The position numbers and the translations under genes are program-made. A stretch of 64,000 nucleotides of DNA from Macrostomum hystrix (Eukaryota > Platyhelminthes > Macrostomidae). Numbering within the stretch: the stretch's first letter is position 1; every line of letters starts with the position of its first letter. The stretch spans positions 5,756,001 through 5,820,000 of the forward strand of contig CATNEN010000007.1 in assembly GCA_950097015.1 (NCBI GenBank), read 5' to 3'. Below are positions 23,998 to 38,900 of the stretch, in pieces. The notes below the pieces were generated by a model. The model did not search any database. It had not been told where the DNA came from and saw only the letters and a program-made list of their open reading frames with translations.

Positions 23998-26900
23998 CTG
24001 TGGTAAGGTTGGAGATTTCCGAGGTTTTCTCACGGTTATTCTACATTTTCCTGGACCAAAATTCCTAAAATACGCCCACCCCTCCCTCCAATCTGCACCA
24101 ACCCTTCTCCGGTATGCAACCCTCCTCCAATCAGCACTATCTTCCAATCTGCACCACCCCTCCTACAGTCTGCACCCACCCCTCCAGGATGCACCCACCC
24201 CTCCTCCTGCTACTCTTTCTCCTCCACACACGATTTAAACCGATGCTGACCTTCTTTTTGAGCGAATTAAAGTTATCAATGATGACACCAATGAAGAGAT
24301 TTAGAGTAAAGAACGCGCCAAAGACGATGAAGACCACAAAGTAGAGGTAGAAGACCATCTGGTTCTCTCTTCTAGGCTGCTCGTCTATCGCCGTAGAGTC
24401 AACAGCGTCTCGCATCACCTCCATCCAGCCTTCGAAAGTGGCCTGAAGCGAAGGGGATTGGCTGTTACTCATATTCTAAGAAGTCAAGTAAAAAACGGAG
24501 AACTTACCACCTGGAAGAGCGCGATGTAGCCCATGACGACGTTGTCGAAGTGAATCAACGAATTCCTCCACTGATAGCCCAAGGCCGAGCTGTTCTCACA
24601 CTGCGCCCGGTTTTTGACCACGCTGTATTCCAGACGATTGCCGCCAGCATCGACGCATTTGAAGAACTTGCCTTTGAACAGCTGCACACCGGTGATGCTG
24701 AAGATCAGCCAGAACAGCATGCACACCAGCAGCACATTGCCGATAGATGGGATGGCCCGCACCAAGCAGTTGACAACAATCTAGAATGTGGCAATGAATT
24801 TAGCAACTAAGCGTCAGTAGGCCGACAGCATCCACTAAGAGTCACCATCTCAATACGCGTCACTCTGCGTCACCCACCTCACTCCGAGCCACCCACCTCA
24901 CTCCGAGCCACCCACCTCTCTCCGAGCTACCCACCTCACTCCGAGCCACCAACCTCCCTTTGTGTCATCCACTTTGTAAGCTGAATAACACTAGTCAGGT
25001 CATGTTAGCTGACAAACGAACTGTTGAGGGCCAGAGCCAAAACTTGCGATCTATTTATTATGCACAGACTGGTCGATGAATGTACATTGATTATTGAAAC
25101 GATTTGATAGGTTGAGGGCTAAAACATGTACTGACACGCAGGTGCATATGCGGTGAGTAAACACTGCTAGAGTGAGAGAGCGCACGAGAGTAGGGGGTAA
25201 GATAACATACGAGTAGAAAGTAAACGAGGTCTAAAGCATAAAAGTGCAACCGCAAACCCAACACACTTCACTCTGCGTCACCCAATCCGCTCTTGTGATC
25301 ATAGCATCTCATTCACCTTCATTCCTTCCCACCGGCTGATGGTCCGCAGCGGCCGGAACGCCCTGAGCGCCCGGAGGACCCGCATGGCGCTGATCTGGCT
25401 CACATTCGTCGCCAACGCGTCCGTCATCAGGTCAACGATTGAAACCTGAGATAAAAGTGCAAATTAAAAGTGCTGCTCTTACTAGAACACGAAGTACTAT
25501 GGCAAGCCAACCAAACCTTTCCGTCTTCCACACAATTTCTAAGGGCGAGAGCGGAGGCTAGCTTACCTAAGACTGACGAATATCTTATTGCTAATCCCCG
25601 AAAATTTCGCCGTCCCTGCTGTGTCCCGGATGTGCTAGTGGCAATGAAACATTTTTACATTCGCATTCCAGCCTGGACCGTTAATCCCCCGGCCTCCTCT
25701 GGCTGAGAGATTTCATTTGGATCGATAAAAATGTCAACTTGCTAATTCTCTGACACTTTACCAGCGCCCGGAAAGTCGCGAGGGTGGGAGGAAGACAACT
25801 TACCATGACGATGAGGAAATCCAGGAAGCTCCACAGCTCGCTGAAGTAGCCCTTGAAGCCCATGGCGATCCACTTGGCAATCATCTCCATGGCGAATAGG
25901 ACTGTGAAGACAATGTTCAGCTGCTGTAGCACAAACTTCATTGTCGGCCGTTCGTCTAGGTAAATGTCCTCGAAGCACTAGGGATGAATGGCGTTAGTTT
26001 ATTGGGTCATAAAATTCGCTCTGGCTTCTGACTGTCAACTTTTAAAAGTGCAATGTATGATTTCAAAGTGAGCGCGCTTCCGCACCCACATTCTCCGCCC
26101 CTGTCCAAGATCCAAGACTGATCCGCCCCTGCCTTCCGCCCCTGAAATCGCTCCTCTCCCGCTTTCCGCTCCTGTCTCAGTCTCACACGCTTGTCTTCCA
26201 ACTGCCTCAAACTTATCGACTTGATTTCTGCCCTGTCCAAAAATCAATCCGCCCCAATCTCCGCTCCCATCCCCGGCTCACCAGTGTGACGGAGCTGGCC
26301 AGGATGATGCACAGCACCACGCCCTCGAAGGCAGCGTGCTCAGTGATGCGCAGCATGAGCCTGCGCAGCTGATCCCACCGTCTGCCGTGCTCCGTGTCGG
26401 GCAGGCACAGGCAGCAGCTGCCTGGCATGCAGGCCCGGCTGCACTGCGCCGGGCAGCAGTCGGGCGGCTCTCGCTCCACAACTGCCTCAACATCGGCGGC
26501 GGCTGCGGTGGAGTTGCCCTCTTCGGCGACTTTGGCGTCACCATCAGCGTCAGTTTCACCGACGCCGTCGACATTTTCAACTGCAGCGTTCACCTCGTCC
26601 GCAGCTGTTGCCGATATCTCGGCGGAGTCTCCCCCTTCTAGTTTCTGCTCCGTCTTGGCTGCCTGCGGCTGCTCGACTGTGACTGCCTCCTGGAAGGTGA
26701 CGCAAGCCTTAAGATTGCGACCGTCTTGACCTTCGGTTGAATCCTGTTCCTTCTCCTGCTCAGGCTTCAGAGGTCGGCTTCCCCGACGACCTATGGAGAT
26801 AGGTAAAAGTGGAAATTCCGAAACGCAGTTCTGATGAAAACAATGTCATCAAAGCTTACCCAGAGCACCTCGGCTACTTCTTCTGCGTCTTCGAGGCCGG

Positions 26901-29900
26901 TCGCCCACAGCCTCGCCGCTCCGTTCGTCTTCTGCTGCATATTCTGCCGCGGCTTCTTCGGCAACAACGACAACAATAACTGGGACGGCTGCCGGTGAGG
27001 CTGATTCCGCTTCAACAACACTTGCTGCCGCGACGGCGTCTGTCTCCGCTGCCGCCCCCGCATCCGCCCCCGCTTCTGCCTGAGCGTCCGCTGCCGCCTC
27101 GTCGCTGGACGGTCGCAGGCAGCAGCAGAACAGGCGGCGCAGGCGGGTGCCGGCAACCGCGAAGCGTGACGCGTCATCCTGACTTCCGTCGGCGGCGACG
27201 TCTTTTGCTAGCTTGTCGTTGCTGAATGAGTTCAGCAGCAGCGCCAGGAACAAGTTCAGCACCTTTAAGTGAGAGGTCAAACAATTGTGCTCACTGTTAT
27301 GCGCAGTTTATGTGCATTGAAATAAATTAGCTGTCAAACTCCCTGAACTTCAGCTGAACTGAATAATTGGACTTTGGAAGATGATAATATCAAATAAAAA
27401 TAATAATGATAATAATAATAATAATGATGATGATAATTGCAGGAGGGCTGCAGGCAATGGCACATGATTTGGTCACACTAGACCCGCAGCCAGCGAGGAG
27501 GCAATTCTGAGGTCTCGGACTCCATTTCGCTGACTCCCGAGCACACACGCACACAGATACGAGCGTACTGTACGAAGGCACACGCTCACACAGGTGTGTA
27601 CATCTGCCCTGACTTTCTCATCGTCAGGCAGTGTACACTCTCACTGTGCCTTGGAGGTTGGCCCTCAAGGGCGTAAATTGGACGACAAGCCCCCAAGCCT
27701 TCTCTCCGCGAATGAATGAATGAAATGAATGTGGCCTAGCCAAGGAACCGAGCTCAGGGACCTTGGTGCGACAGGCGAACTCATCTCGTTACTTCCTTGA
27801 AAAACTCGAATTAACAAGCAAAAGTACAAAAGCAATTTACGCTTTAAGTTTTCTGCTTGTTTGTTCAACATGAACTCGTATTATTATTGATAGTGAACTG
27901 AGAAGTCGATAGGTTTATATTGTGCTCAATTTAATCCAACTTCTTGATAAAAAATATAATATTTAATAGATTTAGGAATCGAACCCAGGACCGCAGCACA
28001 GTTTGCTCACCATGAAGTTTCCCAGAATCAGAGTGGGAATGAACACCACCATGCAGAGCTGGCCGTTGGCCCGCATGCAGTCCCACAGGGCTTCGATCCA
28101 TTCGCCGCACAGGATGCGAAACACCATCAGCATGCTGTGGGCGAAGTCTTCGAAGTTCCAGCGGGGCACAGCTTCGGCCGAGCCGAACACGGCTGGCGTG
28201 TACGAGTTGTCGAATAGCTGCATGCCGATGACGGCGAAGATGAAGATTATGATGAACAGTATGAAGGTGAGGTGGCCAACAGCGCTCATTGCTGAGTAGA
28301 TTATCTGCAGCAGCTTGCGCATCGTCTCCCAGGACTGGGCGAGCCGGAACACCCGGAACTGAGGGAGGAAATTTGAGAGAGCGTTGCTAGATGTAGGCTG
28401 AGGGTTGCTAGATGTGGGCTGAGGGTTGCTAGATGTGGGCTGAGGGTTGCTGGATGTGGGCTGAGGGTTGCTAGATGTGGGCTGAGGGTTGCTAGATGTG
28501 GGCTGAGGGTTGCTGGATGTGGGCTGAGGGTTGCTAGATGTGGGCTGAGGGTTGCTAGATTTAGAGAGATGGTTGTTAGAGATGAGAGAGTATAACATGA
28601 GTACAGTAAGTCTTTTGAAACGGTCTATAGTTGAGACTTGCCAGCCGGACAGCCCGAAAGATAGCCAGGTTGTCATTTTCCTGAACGCCCAAATCAATCA
28701 CACTGGTGACCACCACAAACAGGTCAAACAGATTCCAGGGGGATGTGAAATATTGCCGGCTCATTGCCATCATCTTCAGAACCGCCTCCAGTGTGAATAT
28801 CATGGTAAACACCTGAAATTGGTTCCAAGTTTTGTTACCATGCTAAAACACAATCGAATTAAAGAACATGGTTATGCAGCAGTGCGGCGCTAATCTACAT
28901 TGTTAATCCAATTGAGCGCATCTGAATAGGCCTGTGACATCGGGTAGAACTCGCTAGCCATGAAGGCGGTGTTCACCACAATGCAGGCGATAATGAACAG
29001 CTCGAAGAACGGGTCGGTGACCCAGGCGAACAGCTGGTTCTGACAGCGCAGCCAGTTGTTGTAGCCAATGCAGCAGTCCGCGCAGCAGGGCCAGTTGCGG
29101 TCCATCAGCTCTGCGCCCGACTCTGCAACAGGTAATGGGACGTTAGTTTTTTCAATAAATGAAGTCTATCTACGGTTCTGGTTTGTTACCGTTCCTTCGG
29201 TCCTCTGAAGTGCCGCCAAACACCTCACTTTTTAAAGAATACCTGAGGAACAATTGAGAGTCCTTGATGTGCCGCTAACACCTCAAATCCTTTGAAGTGC
29301 CGCTTCACAACTCACATCCTTTAAAGTGCCGCTTAACACCTCACATCCTTTGAAGTGCCGCTAATACCTCACATCCTTTGAAGTGCCGCTGATACCTCAC
29401 ATCCTTTAAAGTGCCGCTTAACACCTCACATCCTTTGAAGTGCCGCTGATACCTCACGTCCTTTGAAGTGCCGCTGATACCTCACATCCTTTGAAGTGCC
29501 GCTGATACCTCACATCCTTTGAAGTGCCGCTGATACCTCACATCCTTTAAAGTGGCACTAACACCTCAGATACTTTGAAGTGCCGCTAAAAATTGATACA
29601 CAAATGGACTTACCATCGATCACCATCACCGGCTCGTTGTCCTCGTCTTCCTCTTCACCCGCTTCATCTTGAGCCATCTGAATTGAAGAAAGACAAAATA
29701 AATATTTAGACCCCTTGTAAAGAGTCGTAAGCCAATCAGGAGCTTACTTTTGTACCCCCCACAACAGCCAATCAGCATTCAGCTGCTGCCAACCAATCAC
29801 CGCTGCCCAGGCACTCACGGTTGCCTTGTCGTTACCGTCGCCCTGGCTTCCCATTCCGCTGTCGCTCTCTCCTTTGCTGTCGGATTCCGCCCTCTCCCTC

Positions 29901-32900
29901 CGGTTGGCGTCCGCAGCGGGTGCGGGCGCGGCTGGCTTGGCTTCAGCAGGCCCGTCCTCCGCCTTGTTCTCGTCTGCAGCCGCAGTCGCAGTCGCAGTCA
30001 CCGCCTCCGCTACAAGCAGCGGCTTGACACGGCTGCCGTTGGCACCATCAGCTCCGCCGATCGCAGATGCGTCGGCAACGACGCCAGCCGCGGCGGCATC
30101 TGCGCCAGTGACGTCAGATGTGGCAGCTCCGCCTGCTGCTGTGCCGCCATCTGTTCCGCCGCTCGGCTCGGCGCCGCTGCCCCCGCTGACGTTGCTGCCT
30201 CTCTCGCCGGATCTTTTCTTGGCCTTCGGCCGGCGCTTCATCTTCTTCAGCCGCTCCGGGTCGAAGCTGTAGTCTGCCAGCGTCTGGCGGCGCTTCTGCT
30301 GGCGCTTCTTGCGCAGCCACTTCTCCTTCTTCTCGCGCTCCTGAGCCTGCGGTGTGCGGATGGGATCGGGGTGGGATCTGTGAGCCGGTCTGTGGGATCT
30401 GTGAGCCTGTCTGTGGGATTTGTGAGCCTGTCTGTGGATCTGTGAGCCTGTCTGTGGGATCTGTGAGCCTGTCTGTGGGATCTGTGAGCCTGTCTGTGGG
30501 ATCTGTGAGCCTGCCTGTAGGATCTGTGAGCCTATCTGTGGGATCTGTGAGCCTGTCTGTGGGATCTGTGAGCCTGTCTGTGGGATCTGTGAGCCTGTCT
30601 GTGGGATCTGTGAGCCTGCCTGTAGGATCTGTGAGCCTATCTGTGGGATCTGTGAGCCTGTCTGTGGGATCTGTGAGCCTGTCTGTGGGATCTGTGAGCC
30701 TGCCTGTAGGATCTGTGAGCCTGTCTGTGGGATCTGTGAGCCTGTCTGTGGGATCTGTGAGCCTGTCTGTGGGATTTGTGAGCCTGTCTGTGGATCTGTG
30801 AGCCTGTCTGTGGATCTGTGAGCCTGTCTGTGGGATCTGTGAGCCTGTCTGTGGGATCTGTGAGCCTGTCTGTGGGATCAGTGAGCCTATCTGTGGGATC
30901 TGCCTATTAGCTCAAAAATTATTCGTTGAAAATATAGATAGTTTCAAAGCAGTCTAAAACCGTGTACTTTAATCTTTAGTGTTGTACTTACAGTCGGCGA
31001 TTTTTTTGTACTTTTGCGAAGCTGGCGCATGACAGACACGGAGGCAAAAAAAATCACAGGAGAGACGGGGATGGAGCGAGCGACAACGATTTGAAAGGCT
31101 TCTTAAAACTGCCCTGCCATCCGCCCCTGTAGAAACCAAGGGGACAGCCTAGAGATAGCAGAGAACAGAAACACATGGATAGGCAGCTGCCTGTTGTGTC
31201 TGTGAGGGAGCCACACGCACACATACACACTCACACACACACTCACAGGCACTCACACACTCACAGGCACACTCACACACACACCGCAATGACAAAGTCA
31301 CAAAATTTACGCCACAACATGTTAATTTCGCAATTTCTCAGTTTGGGTCTCAAATTTTGCGAGCTTTCGTTTCGCCTTCCTCTCTCCAATCGTAGCCATG
31401 GCAACGCTTGGGAATTGTTGGGATATTTTCTGCACAGACTAATAATAGAATTTCGCGCCTCCAAATTTGAGCAGAGGCGTGCATTGTTTTAATTAATTGT
31501 CTCGCCGAAAGCCCTCCGGCATCGATCTATGATGACACTGTCTTTTAGATTTGCTGCTTACTGAGAAACGTCTAAAATTATATTTTTTCTGCGCTTTTAA
31601 ATCTGTGTTAGGCGAGAATTAGAATTAGCAGATTCACCTTGCCAACAACCAGAGCCTCCTCCTGATAGCTCATTGTGACCACCGCCAGCATCAGGTTGAT
31701 GAGGTAGAATGAGCCGAAAAACACGATCACAATGAAGAACAGGATGCTCCAGGGACCGCTGGATCTGATCACCTGGGAATGCCGCGAAGTACTTTTAAAT
31801 TAATTATGGAAACACCGTCTTTAACTCTCTCTGAGTATACTGTAACACACTGTAAGTGCTGTAGCACACTGTAAGTATGCTGTAACACACTGGAAGTGCT
31901 GTAACACACTGTAAGTATACTGTAACACACTGTAAGTGCTGTAACACACTGTAAGTACTGTAACACACTGTAGTTATGCTCTAACACACTGTAAGTATAC
32001 TGTAACACACTGTAAGCATGCCAGCAAATTCTCACATGATTGTACAGGTTTTCCCAGAAGTCCAGAGTGATCAGCTGGAACAGCGACAGCAGTGACCAGC
32101 CGAAATTGTCGAAGCTGGTGTAGCCCCAGTTGGGGTTGTCGCCCAGGTCAGGCAGGCAGGTGAAGTTGGCCTCGATACCGGAGCACTGACCGGCCCCGGA
32201 CGCGTTGCCGCAAAGCCAGAAGCTGCCATCGTCGTTGGCCAGCCAGTTCGCCTCGTCCTTGATCCAAGAGTAGTAGAAGGCGTTAGTGGCGTTGACGCCA
32301 GCGTCCGCGGAGCTGTCGTTGTAGGCGGACCAGTCTACGGCCTTCACGCACTTGTTACGAAATGTGCCCATGTAGATTTGCAGGGCGAACAGCGAGAACA
32401 CGCTCAGGCAGAAGAAAGTGAGAATGATCACCTCCAGTAGCATGCGGAACGATTTCAACAGGGCGCTTATGATTGTACGGAGACCTGCGCGAGATGGGCG
32501 ACGGGATAAATCTGTGCCGGATTATGGGATAAATCTGTGCGGGATCATGGGATAAATCTGTCCCGGATCATGGGATAAATCGGTGATGCCAGTGTGAGAG
32601 AGGATGGGATAAATCGGTGATGCCAGTGTGACAGAGGATGGGATAAATCGGTGATGCCAGTGTGACAGAGGATGGGATAAATCGGTGATGGCAGCGTGAC
32701 AGAGGATGGGATAAATCGGTGATGCCAGTGTGACAGAGGATGGGATAAATCGGTGATGGCAGCGTGACAGAGGATGGGATAAATCGGTGATGCCAGTGTG
32801 ACAGAGGATGGGATAAATCGGTGATGGCAGCGTGACAGAGGATGGGATAAATCGGTGATGCCAGTGTGACAGAGGATGGGATAAATCGGTGATGCCAGTG

Positions 32901-35900
32901 TGACAGAGGATGGGATAAATCGGTGATGGCAGCGTGACAGAGGATGGGATAAATTTGTGAAAGAAATGTGGGAGCAATGCGTGTAAATGACTGCCCATTA
33001 TACAATCAAAAGCTCTATCGTGAACTGTTAAGCGGTATCAATGAAGCTGTTAAATAGCTACTAGTTTAATATGGATTCCACATGAATTTAATCGACTTTC
33101 TCATTCAATCTATCGGCCATCAAGCATGTCAGCGGGTCCTTTCAGCCATCCAGGCCTTGGACCTTCCAATCGCGGCATGCATCAACTCAATTTTACCAAC
33201 GACTCAGACGAGCACACAAGCAGATGGACTCCCAATCGATCTCAGTTGCTGTGAAACCGGGGAACGCGTTAATGACAGTGGAATGCAGAACTGCCACGCT
33301 GTCGGACTAAATGACTTTTAGATAAAAGCCTCCGATTAGAGATAAGTGCCTTTAATCATTGTTGCTGGCATAATCCCAGGATAATCCCAGGGGTGTCAGA
33401 TGCCAGGGCTGGACAGCACACACTCACACTTTAGCTTTCCGCTAAAATCCTGTCTGCTAACAGTTTTAGCATTTAACATGTCTTCAGACCGCATTCAGAT
33501 GCACCCTGCCTCTGTCCTTTTCTGCTCTGTCAGGGTGAAGTCCAGTGGAATAGACTAGCAATCCATTCTATTCCTGTTTCTGTCAAATAGACTAGCAATC
33601 AATTCTATTCCTGTTTCTGTCAAATAGACTAGCAATCCATTATATTCCTGTTTCTGTGAAATAAACTAGCAATCCATTATATTCCTGTTTCTGTGAAATA
33701 AACTAGCAATCCATTATATTCCTGTTTCTGTCAAATAGACTAGCAATCCATTCTATTCCTGTTTCTGTCAAATAGACTAGCAATCCATTCTATTCCTGTT
33801 TCTGTCAAATAGACTAGCAATCCATTCTATTCCTGTTTCTGTCAAATAGACTAGCAATCAATTCTATTCCTGTTTCTGTCAAATAGACTAGCAATCCATT
33901 ATATTCCTGTTTCTGTGAAATAAACTAGCAATCCATTATATTCCTGTTTCTGTGAAATAAACTAGCAATCCATTATATTCCTGTTTCTGTCAAATAGACT
34001 AGCAATCCATTCTATTCCTGTTTCTGTCAAATAGACTAGCAATCCATTCTATTCCTGTTTCTGTCAAATAGACTAGCAATCCATTCTATTCCTGTTTCTG
34101 TCAAATAGACTAGCAATCCATTCTATTCCTGTTTCTGTCAAATAGACTAGCAATCCATTCTATTCCTGTTTCTGTCAAATAGACTAGCAATCCATTCTAT
34201 TCCTGTTTCTGTCAAATAGACTAGCAATCCATTCAATTCCTGTTTCTGTGGAATAGACTAGCAATCCACTGAGCAGTCCAGGCGCCTCACCCGGAAAGAT
34301 GGAGATGGTCTTGAGCACGCGAAATACTCGAAAAGTTCTCAGCGAGCCGACATTGACATTGTTTGAAGACAGCGTGTTCTCCACAATGATCATGACGTAC
34401 CTATACGTCGGCGATAATGAAATTAAGTTTTTATTGTAATAGTAGAGATTTTAGATAAAAAATGCTTATAATTTAGCTACTCACGACGTTATCACCACAA
34501 TGAGATCTAGCCAGTTCCACGGATCGCGCAGGTAAGTATAGTTATCCATGATGAGACCTCTAGACAGGATTTTAATCACGCACTCCATTGTGTAGATTGC
34601 CAGAAAGGCGTACCTGCGTATTAATGGGTTAGAGTTTCACGGTAGAACGGGATAATTTTGTCATTTAAAAAAAGACTTTCGAGAAATGAAACTCTCAGAT
34701 TATTTTTAGGGTACGATAAATGTGTAAGCTGATACAATAATGTCATTAATGTTATTGTGACGTGAATTTCTCTTTGGACCAATCTGTGGACCGATGACGT
34801 GGTTTCACGATCCGACAATCGATTTTTAATTAGTTATTATTGCTAGTTTTAGAAAGTAATTAGCGACATCAGAGAGATTCAGGTGTGACTGATCGGTGGT
34901 TAAGCAGAGCACTTACTCAGCAGGCTTGACCTCATACGGCAGGGCCAGGAACACGCAGTTGGTGAGGATAGTCAGCATGATGAGGTAGTCGAACAGCTGG
35001 TTGGTGGAGACCATGATGAGCAGGCGCCTGACCGGATGCCAGGGCTCCAGGCAGTAGAATGCCGGGTTGGCCGAGAACCGGTAGATGTACTTCTTGCGCA
35101 GCCGGGTGTTGATCACCACGAAGGACTGCAAATATTTGGTGCTAAACTGCGGCGACCGGCTTTCCACAATCAGCTCGTCCAGGGTTAGGATTCGCTTCTT
35201 GACCGCGTACGGGTCCTCGGACACCACCGTCAAGCCTTCCCAAGGCTCGGCGTCCATTCGGCTTGGGAGATGGTTGGGTCTACTCTTTGAGTACAGCTCA
35301 CCGGGTCTACATGGCTCCTGGGTATTGTTTTATAACCTATGCGAGTCACCTGATCGCCTTCTGGGATCTTAATAGTCCTAGCTGCGGGGAGCGGTTGCGG
35401 CTGCCTGCTCAGAACTGCCCACCCGGCTCAAAGCGGATTAAATCGTCGAAGAAGAAATAAAAGAAATGAAAGCAAACGGACCGGGCGGCAGTGGGACAAT
35501 GAGAGAGCAAGGGGGTGCGCCTGTTCGCCAGTCACATATCAATCTCCAGGCTGAGAGGGTGGGGGGGGCAGCCGGCACACCAGCGCTTGACCTGCCGCCT
35601 CCTAGCTGGCGGGGTTGGCAGGCAGAGAGCGGGCGGCTTGAGCTCTGAATCTCTTTTTCACAGCTCGCCCGCTCCGTTTCCTTGTCCGAGCCCCATTTGC
35701 ACGGCTTTTCTGTTCACGGCCGGCCCGACGACTCCGCTGACGAACTGACGAGCTGGCTGAGGTGGGCCCTCCGATGAGAGGCCGAGGTGGGCAGCAATTG
35801 CGGGGAAAGGTGGCGCTGAATAATTCAGGCCGAAGGGCCAGTTTGCTGGCAGATGCCTCACCAGAGGATTTTCTTCAGCCCTTCCATCTATGGCGCCACT

Positions 35901-38900
35901 TACTCCCCCCCGGCTTTGAGTCGATAAATTTGAGCTGGCCGGCCCGAAAGGCGCAACAGGCGGGCGATTCTCCAAAGCCCTTCCCCTCGGGCCGTGCAGC
36001 CTTCTGACTCAGCGCCTCGGCGTCTTCATTGCGGCGCTGTTTCACTCAGAAAAAATCCGGCCAGGGTATCAGGGGACCGACACGGCATAAAGCATGGCAA
36101 AGGCCGGCCAGCGCTTGACGAGGAAGTCCGGAACGGGGCGGACGCGGTTTTGCTAACGTAAAAGTACATCTTCACTTCGTTGGCTGGCAAAGGTGAATTT
36201 TGTTTGCAAAGGCAAGAAGACGAAATCTGATGGCAGACATTTTAGGAACAACTGTCAGACGATTGATATCAACCTCATTGACTTCATTTTAGCAACTAGT
36301 AGCAGTAGAAAGAAAGACTTTTTTCCGGACATTTTTGCCAATTATCTGGTCAGAGATTCCTGTCAGCCATCCAGTCAGAGATTCCTGTCAGACATCCAGC
36401 CAGAGATTCCTGTCAGACATCCAGCCAGAGATTCCTGTCAGCCATTCAGTCAGAGATTCCTGTCAGCCATCCAATTAGAGATTCCTGTCAGCTATCCTGC
36501 CAGACATTCCTGTCAGCCATCCAATCAGATATTCCTGTCAGCCATCCAAACAGAGATTCCTGTCAGCCATCCAGTCAGAGATTCCTGTCAGCCATCCAAT
36601 CAGAGATTCGTGTCAGCCATCCAAACAGAGATTCCTGTCAGCCATCCAGTCAGAGATTCCTGTCAGCCATCCAATTAGAGATTCCTGTCAGCTATCCTGC
36701 CAGACATTCCTGTCAGCCATCCAGTCAGAGATTCCTGTCAGCCATCCAGTCAGAGATTCCTGTCAACCATCCAGTCAGAGATTCCTGTCAGCCATCCAGT
36801 CAGAGATTCCTGTCAGCACCCGGAACGCACCCTCCGCTGCAGCAGGTCGTCGATCTCCTCCACCGGCCGCGCCAGCAGCTCCTCAGGGAATTCGCCGAAC
36901 CGATCCGGCAGCGGGCAGCCCTCGGCCAGGTCAGGATCGCGTGGCGTTCGATCGTCGCCCTCGCCCGGCTGCTCCTCTTCAAATCGAATCTCGCCCTCAA
37001 CCAGGCGGCCCTCGCCGGCGTTGCGCAGCCTCTCCGCCGCCCGACGTCGTCGCACCGCCTCGCGCCGCAGCAGGCGCTGCCGGCTGCGCTGGTCGAAAGC
37101 GCGGAACGCAACCGCCCGCCCGGAGTCCCGGCTGCCAGGACTCGACGCTCTCGACCGGAGGCTAGACCGGCTGTGCAGGACGGAGGTTGCCGCCGCCGTC
37201 GCAATGGAGATCTGCGGCTCATCGTTTCCGTTGACAGCGGCCGCTTCGACAACCGAGCTGGAGCTGGCCGCACCCTCCGTTGCGTCGGCCTGTTGCTGAC
37301 TCTCCGCGCCTGCGCGAGCAATTTCGATATTCTTTATTCTTTGTTTGAAAAAAGTTGAAGACCTAAATTGAAAGCCTGTTTGTTGACTTCTTAAAGTTTT
37401 TCGCTTCGTCCGCTCATTAGCTCAGGCGGCCCCGTGTCAACTTTTCATTGCCGCTTCAAAAAATGGCGAGGTGGGCGGAGCGAGCAAGTGAGTCGAAGGC
37501 TGCTCAGGCCGGGCCAGTGAGAGGCTGGGACCAGAAAGTCACCCTGCCTGTTCCGTCTTCTTCTTCCGCCGATTCTTGTCCTATTCATTGTGTCCCCCTG
37601 TCTCTCCCTCTTGGCGGCAGAAGCAGAAGCCCGCTGGCTCCTCCCTCTGACTGGCTCATAAATCAGGCCTCAGCTGTCAAGGTGAGCGTGTGTGTTCTCT
37701 GTTTCTGGCTGACCGGCCTAATTCCCTGTACCTGTCTGCCAGGCTCAAGCCGTGCACAAAAAGGCTGCAAATGGGTTGGGGTGTGCCCCGTGAGCGCGAG
37801 AACCGCACCGAGCCGCGTAAGAATGATAAATAAACACTAAAATTGCTGACAGACAGACATACGAAGGACTCTGGCAATAAGAGAGAGGGTGTGATAAACA
37901 GAGAGTGGTGTGATAAACAGAGAGTGGTGTGATAAACTGAGAGAGGGTGTGATGAACTGAGAGAGGGTGTGATGAACAGAGAGTGGTGTGATGAACAGAG
38001 AGTGGTGTGATAAACAGTGAGTGGTGTGATGAACAGAGAGTGGTGTGATAAACGGAGAGTGGTGTGATAAACAGAGAGAGGGTGTGATGAACAGAGAGTG
38101 GTGTGATAAACAGAGAGTGGTGTGATAAACAGAGAGAGGGTGTGATGAACAGAGAGTGGTGTGATGAACAGAGAGTGGTGTGATAAACAGAGAGTGGTGT
38201 GATAAACAGAGAGAGGGTGTGATGAACAGAGAGTGGGGTGATAAACAGAGAGTGGTGTGATGAACAGAGAGTGGTGTGATGAACAGAGAGTGGTGTGATA
38301 AACAGAGAGTGGTGTGATGAACAGAGAGTGGTGCGATGAACAGAGAGTGGTGTGATGAACAGAGAGTGGGGTGATAAACAGAGAGTGGTGTGATGAACAG
38401 AGAGTGGTGTTATGAATAGAGAGTGGTGTGATAAACAGTGAGTGGTGTGATGAACAGAGAGTGGGGTGATAAACAGAGAGTGGTGTGATGAACAGAGAGT
38501 GGTGTTATGAACAGAGAGTGGTGTGATGAACAGAGAGTGGTGTGATGAACAGAGAGAGTGGTGTGATAAACTGTGAGATGTTGTGATAAATTGAGAGATG
38601 GTGTGATAAAGTGGGAGACGGTGTGATAAACTGAGTAGAGAAAGTGATAAACTGATAGATGTTGCGCTAAACTGAGTTGAATGTGTGATGTACTGTTTAG
38701 TCTGTGCGATAAACTGCGAGATGGTGTGATAAAGTAAGTAGAGGGGTGATAACCGGTTAGAGATTGTGAAAAAGCACTGAATAAGTGTTAGATTAAACAG
38801 TAATCTCAAACAAACAAGCTTTAAACTCACTGAAACGCACAGTGTCTCTAAGTAACACAAACAGACCCGATCTGAGTACTCTAAAGATGGCTCGCAGAAT

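Noticed and set aside
24442-24484. Reading the channel as a Nav1 (DEKA) sodium channel
   Set aside because: The DIII pore codon is GAA (Glu), not Lys. The filter is DEEA.
30352-30801. Plus-strand ORF with SVSLSVG repeats, and other heptad-like ORFs
   Set aside because: The 21-bp minisatellite keeps the frame open. Not a coiled coil or secreted repeat protein.
33082-33321. Plus-strand 79-codon ORF in Nav2 intron 5
   Set aside because: No recognisable domain, no splice partner and no start context. Likely chance.
37745-38860. 371-codon Ser/His/Thr-rich minus-strand ORF
   Set aside because: Produced by a 19-bp minisatellite. No signal peptide, no unique domain, and it lies within Nav2 intron 1.
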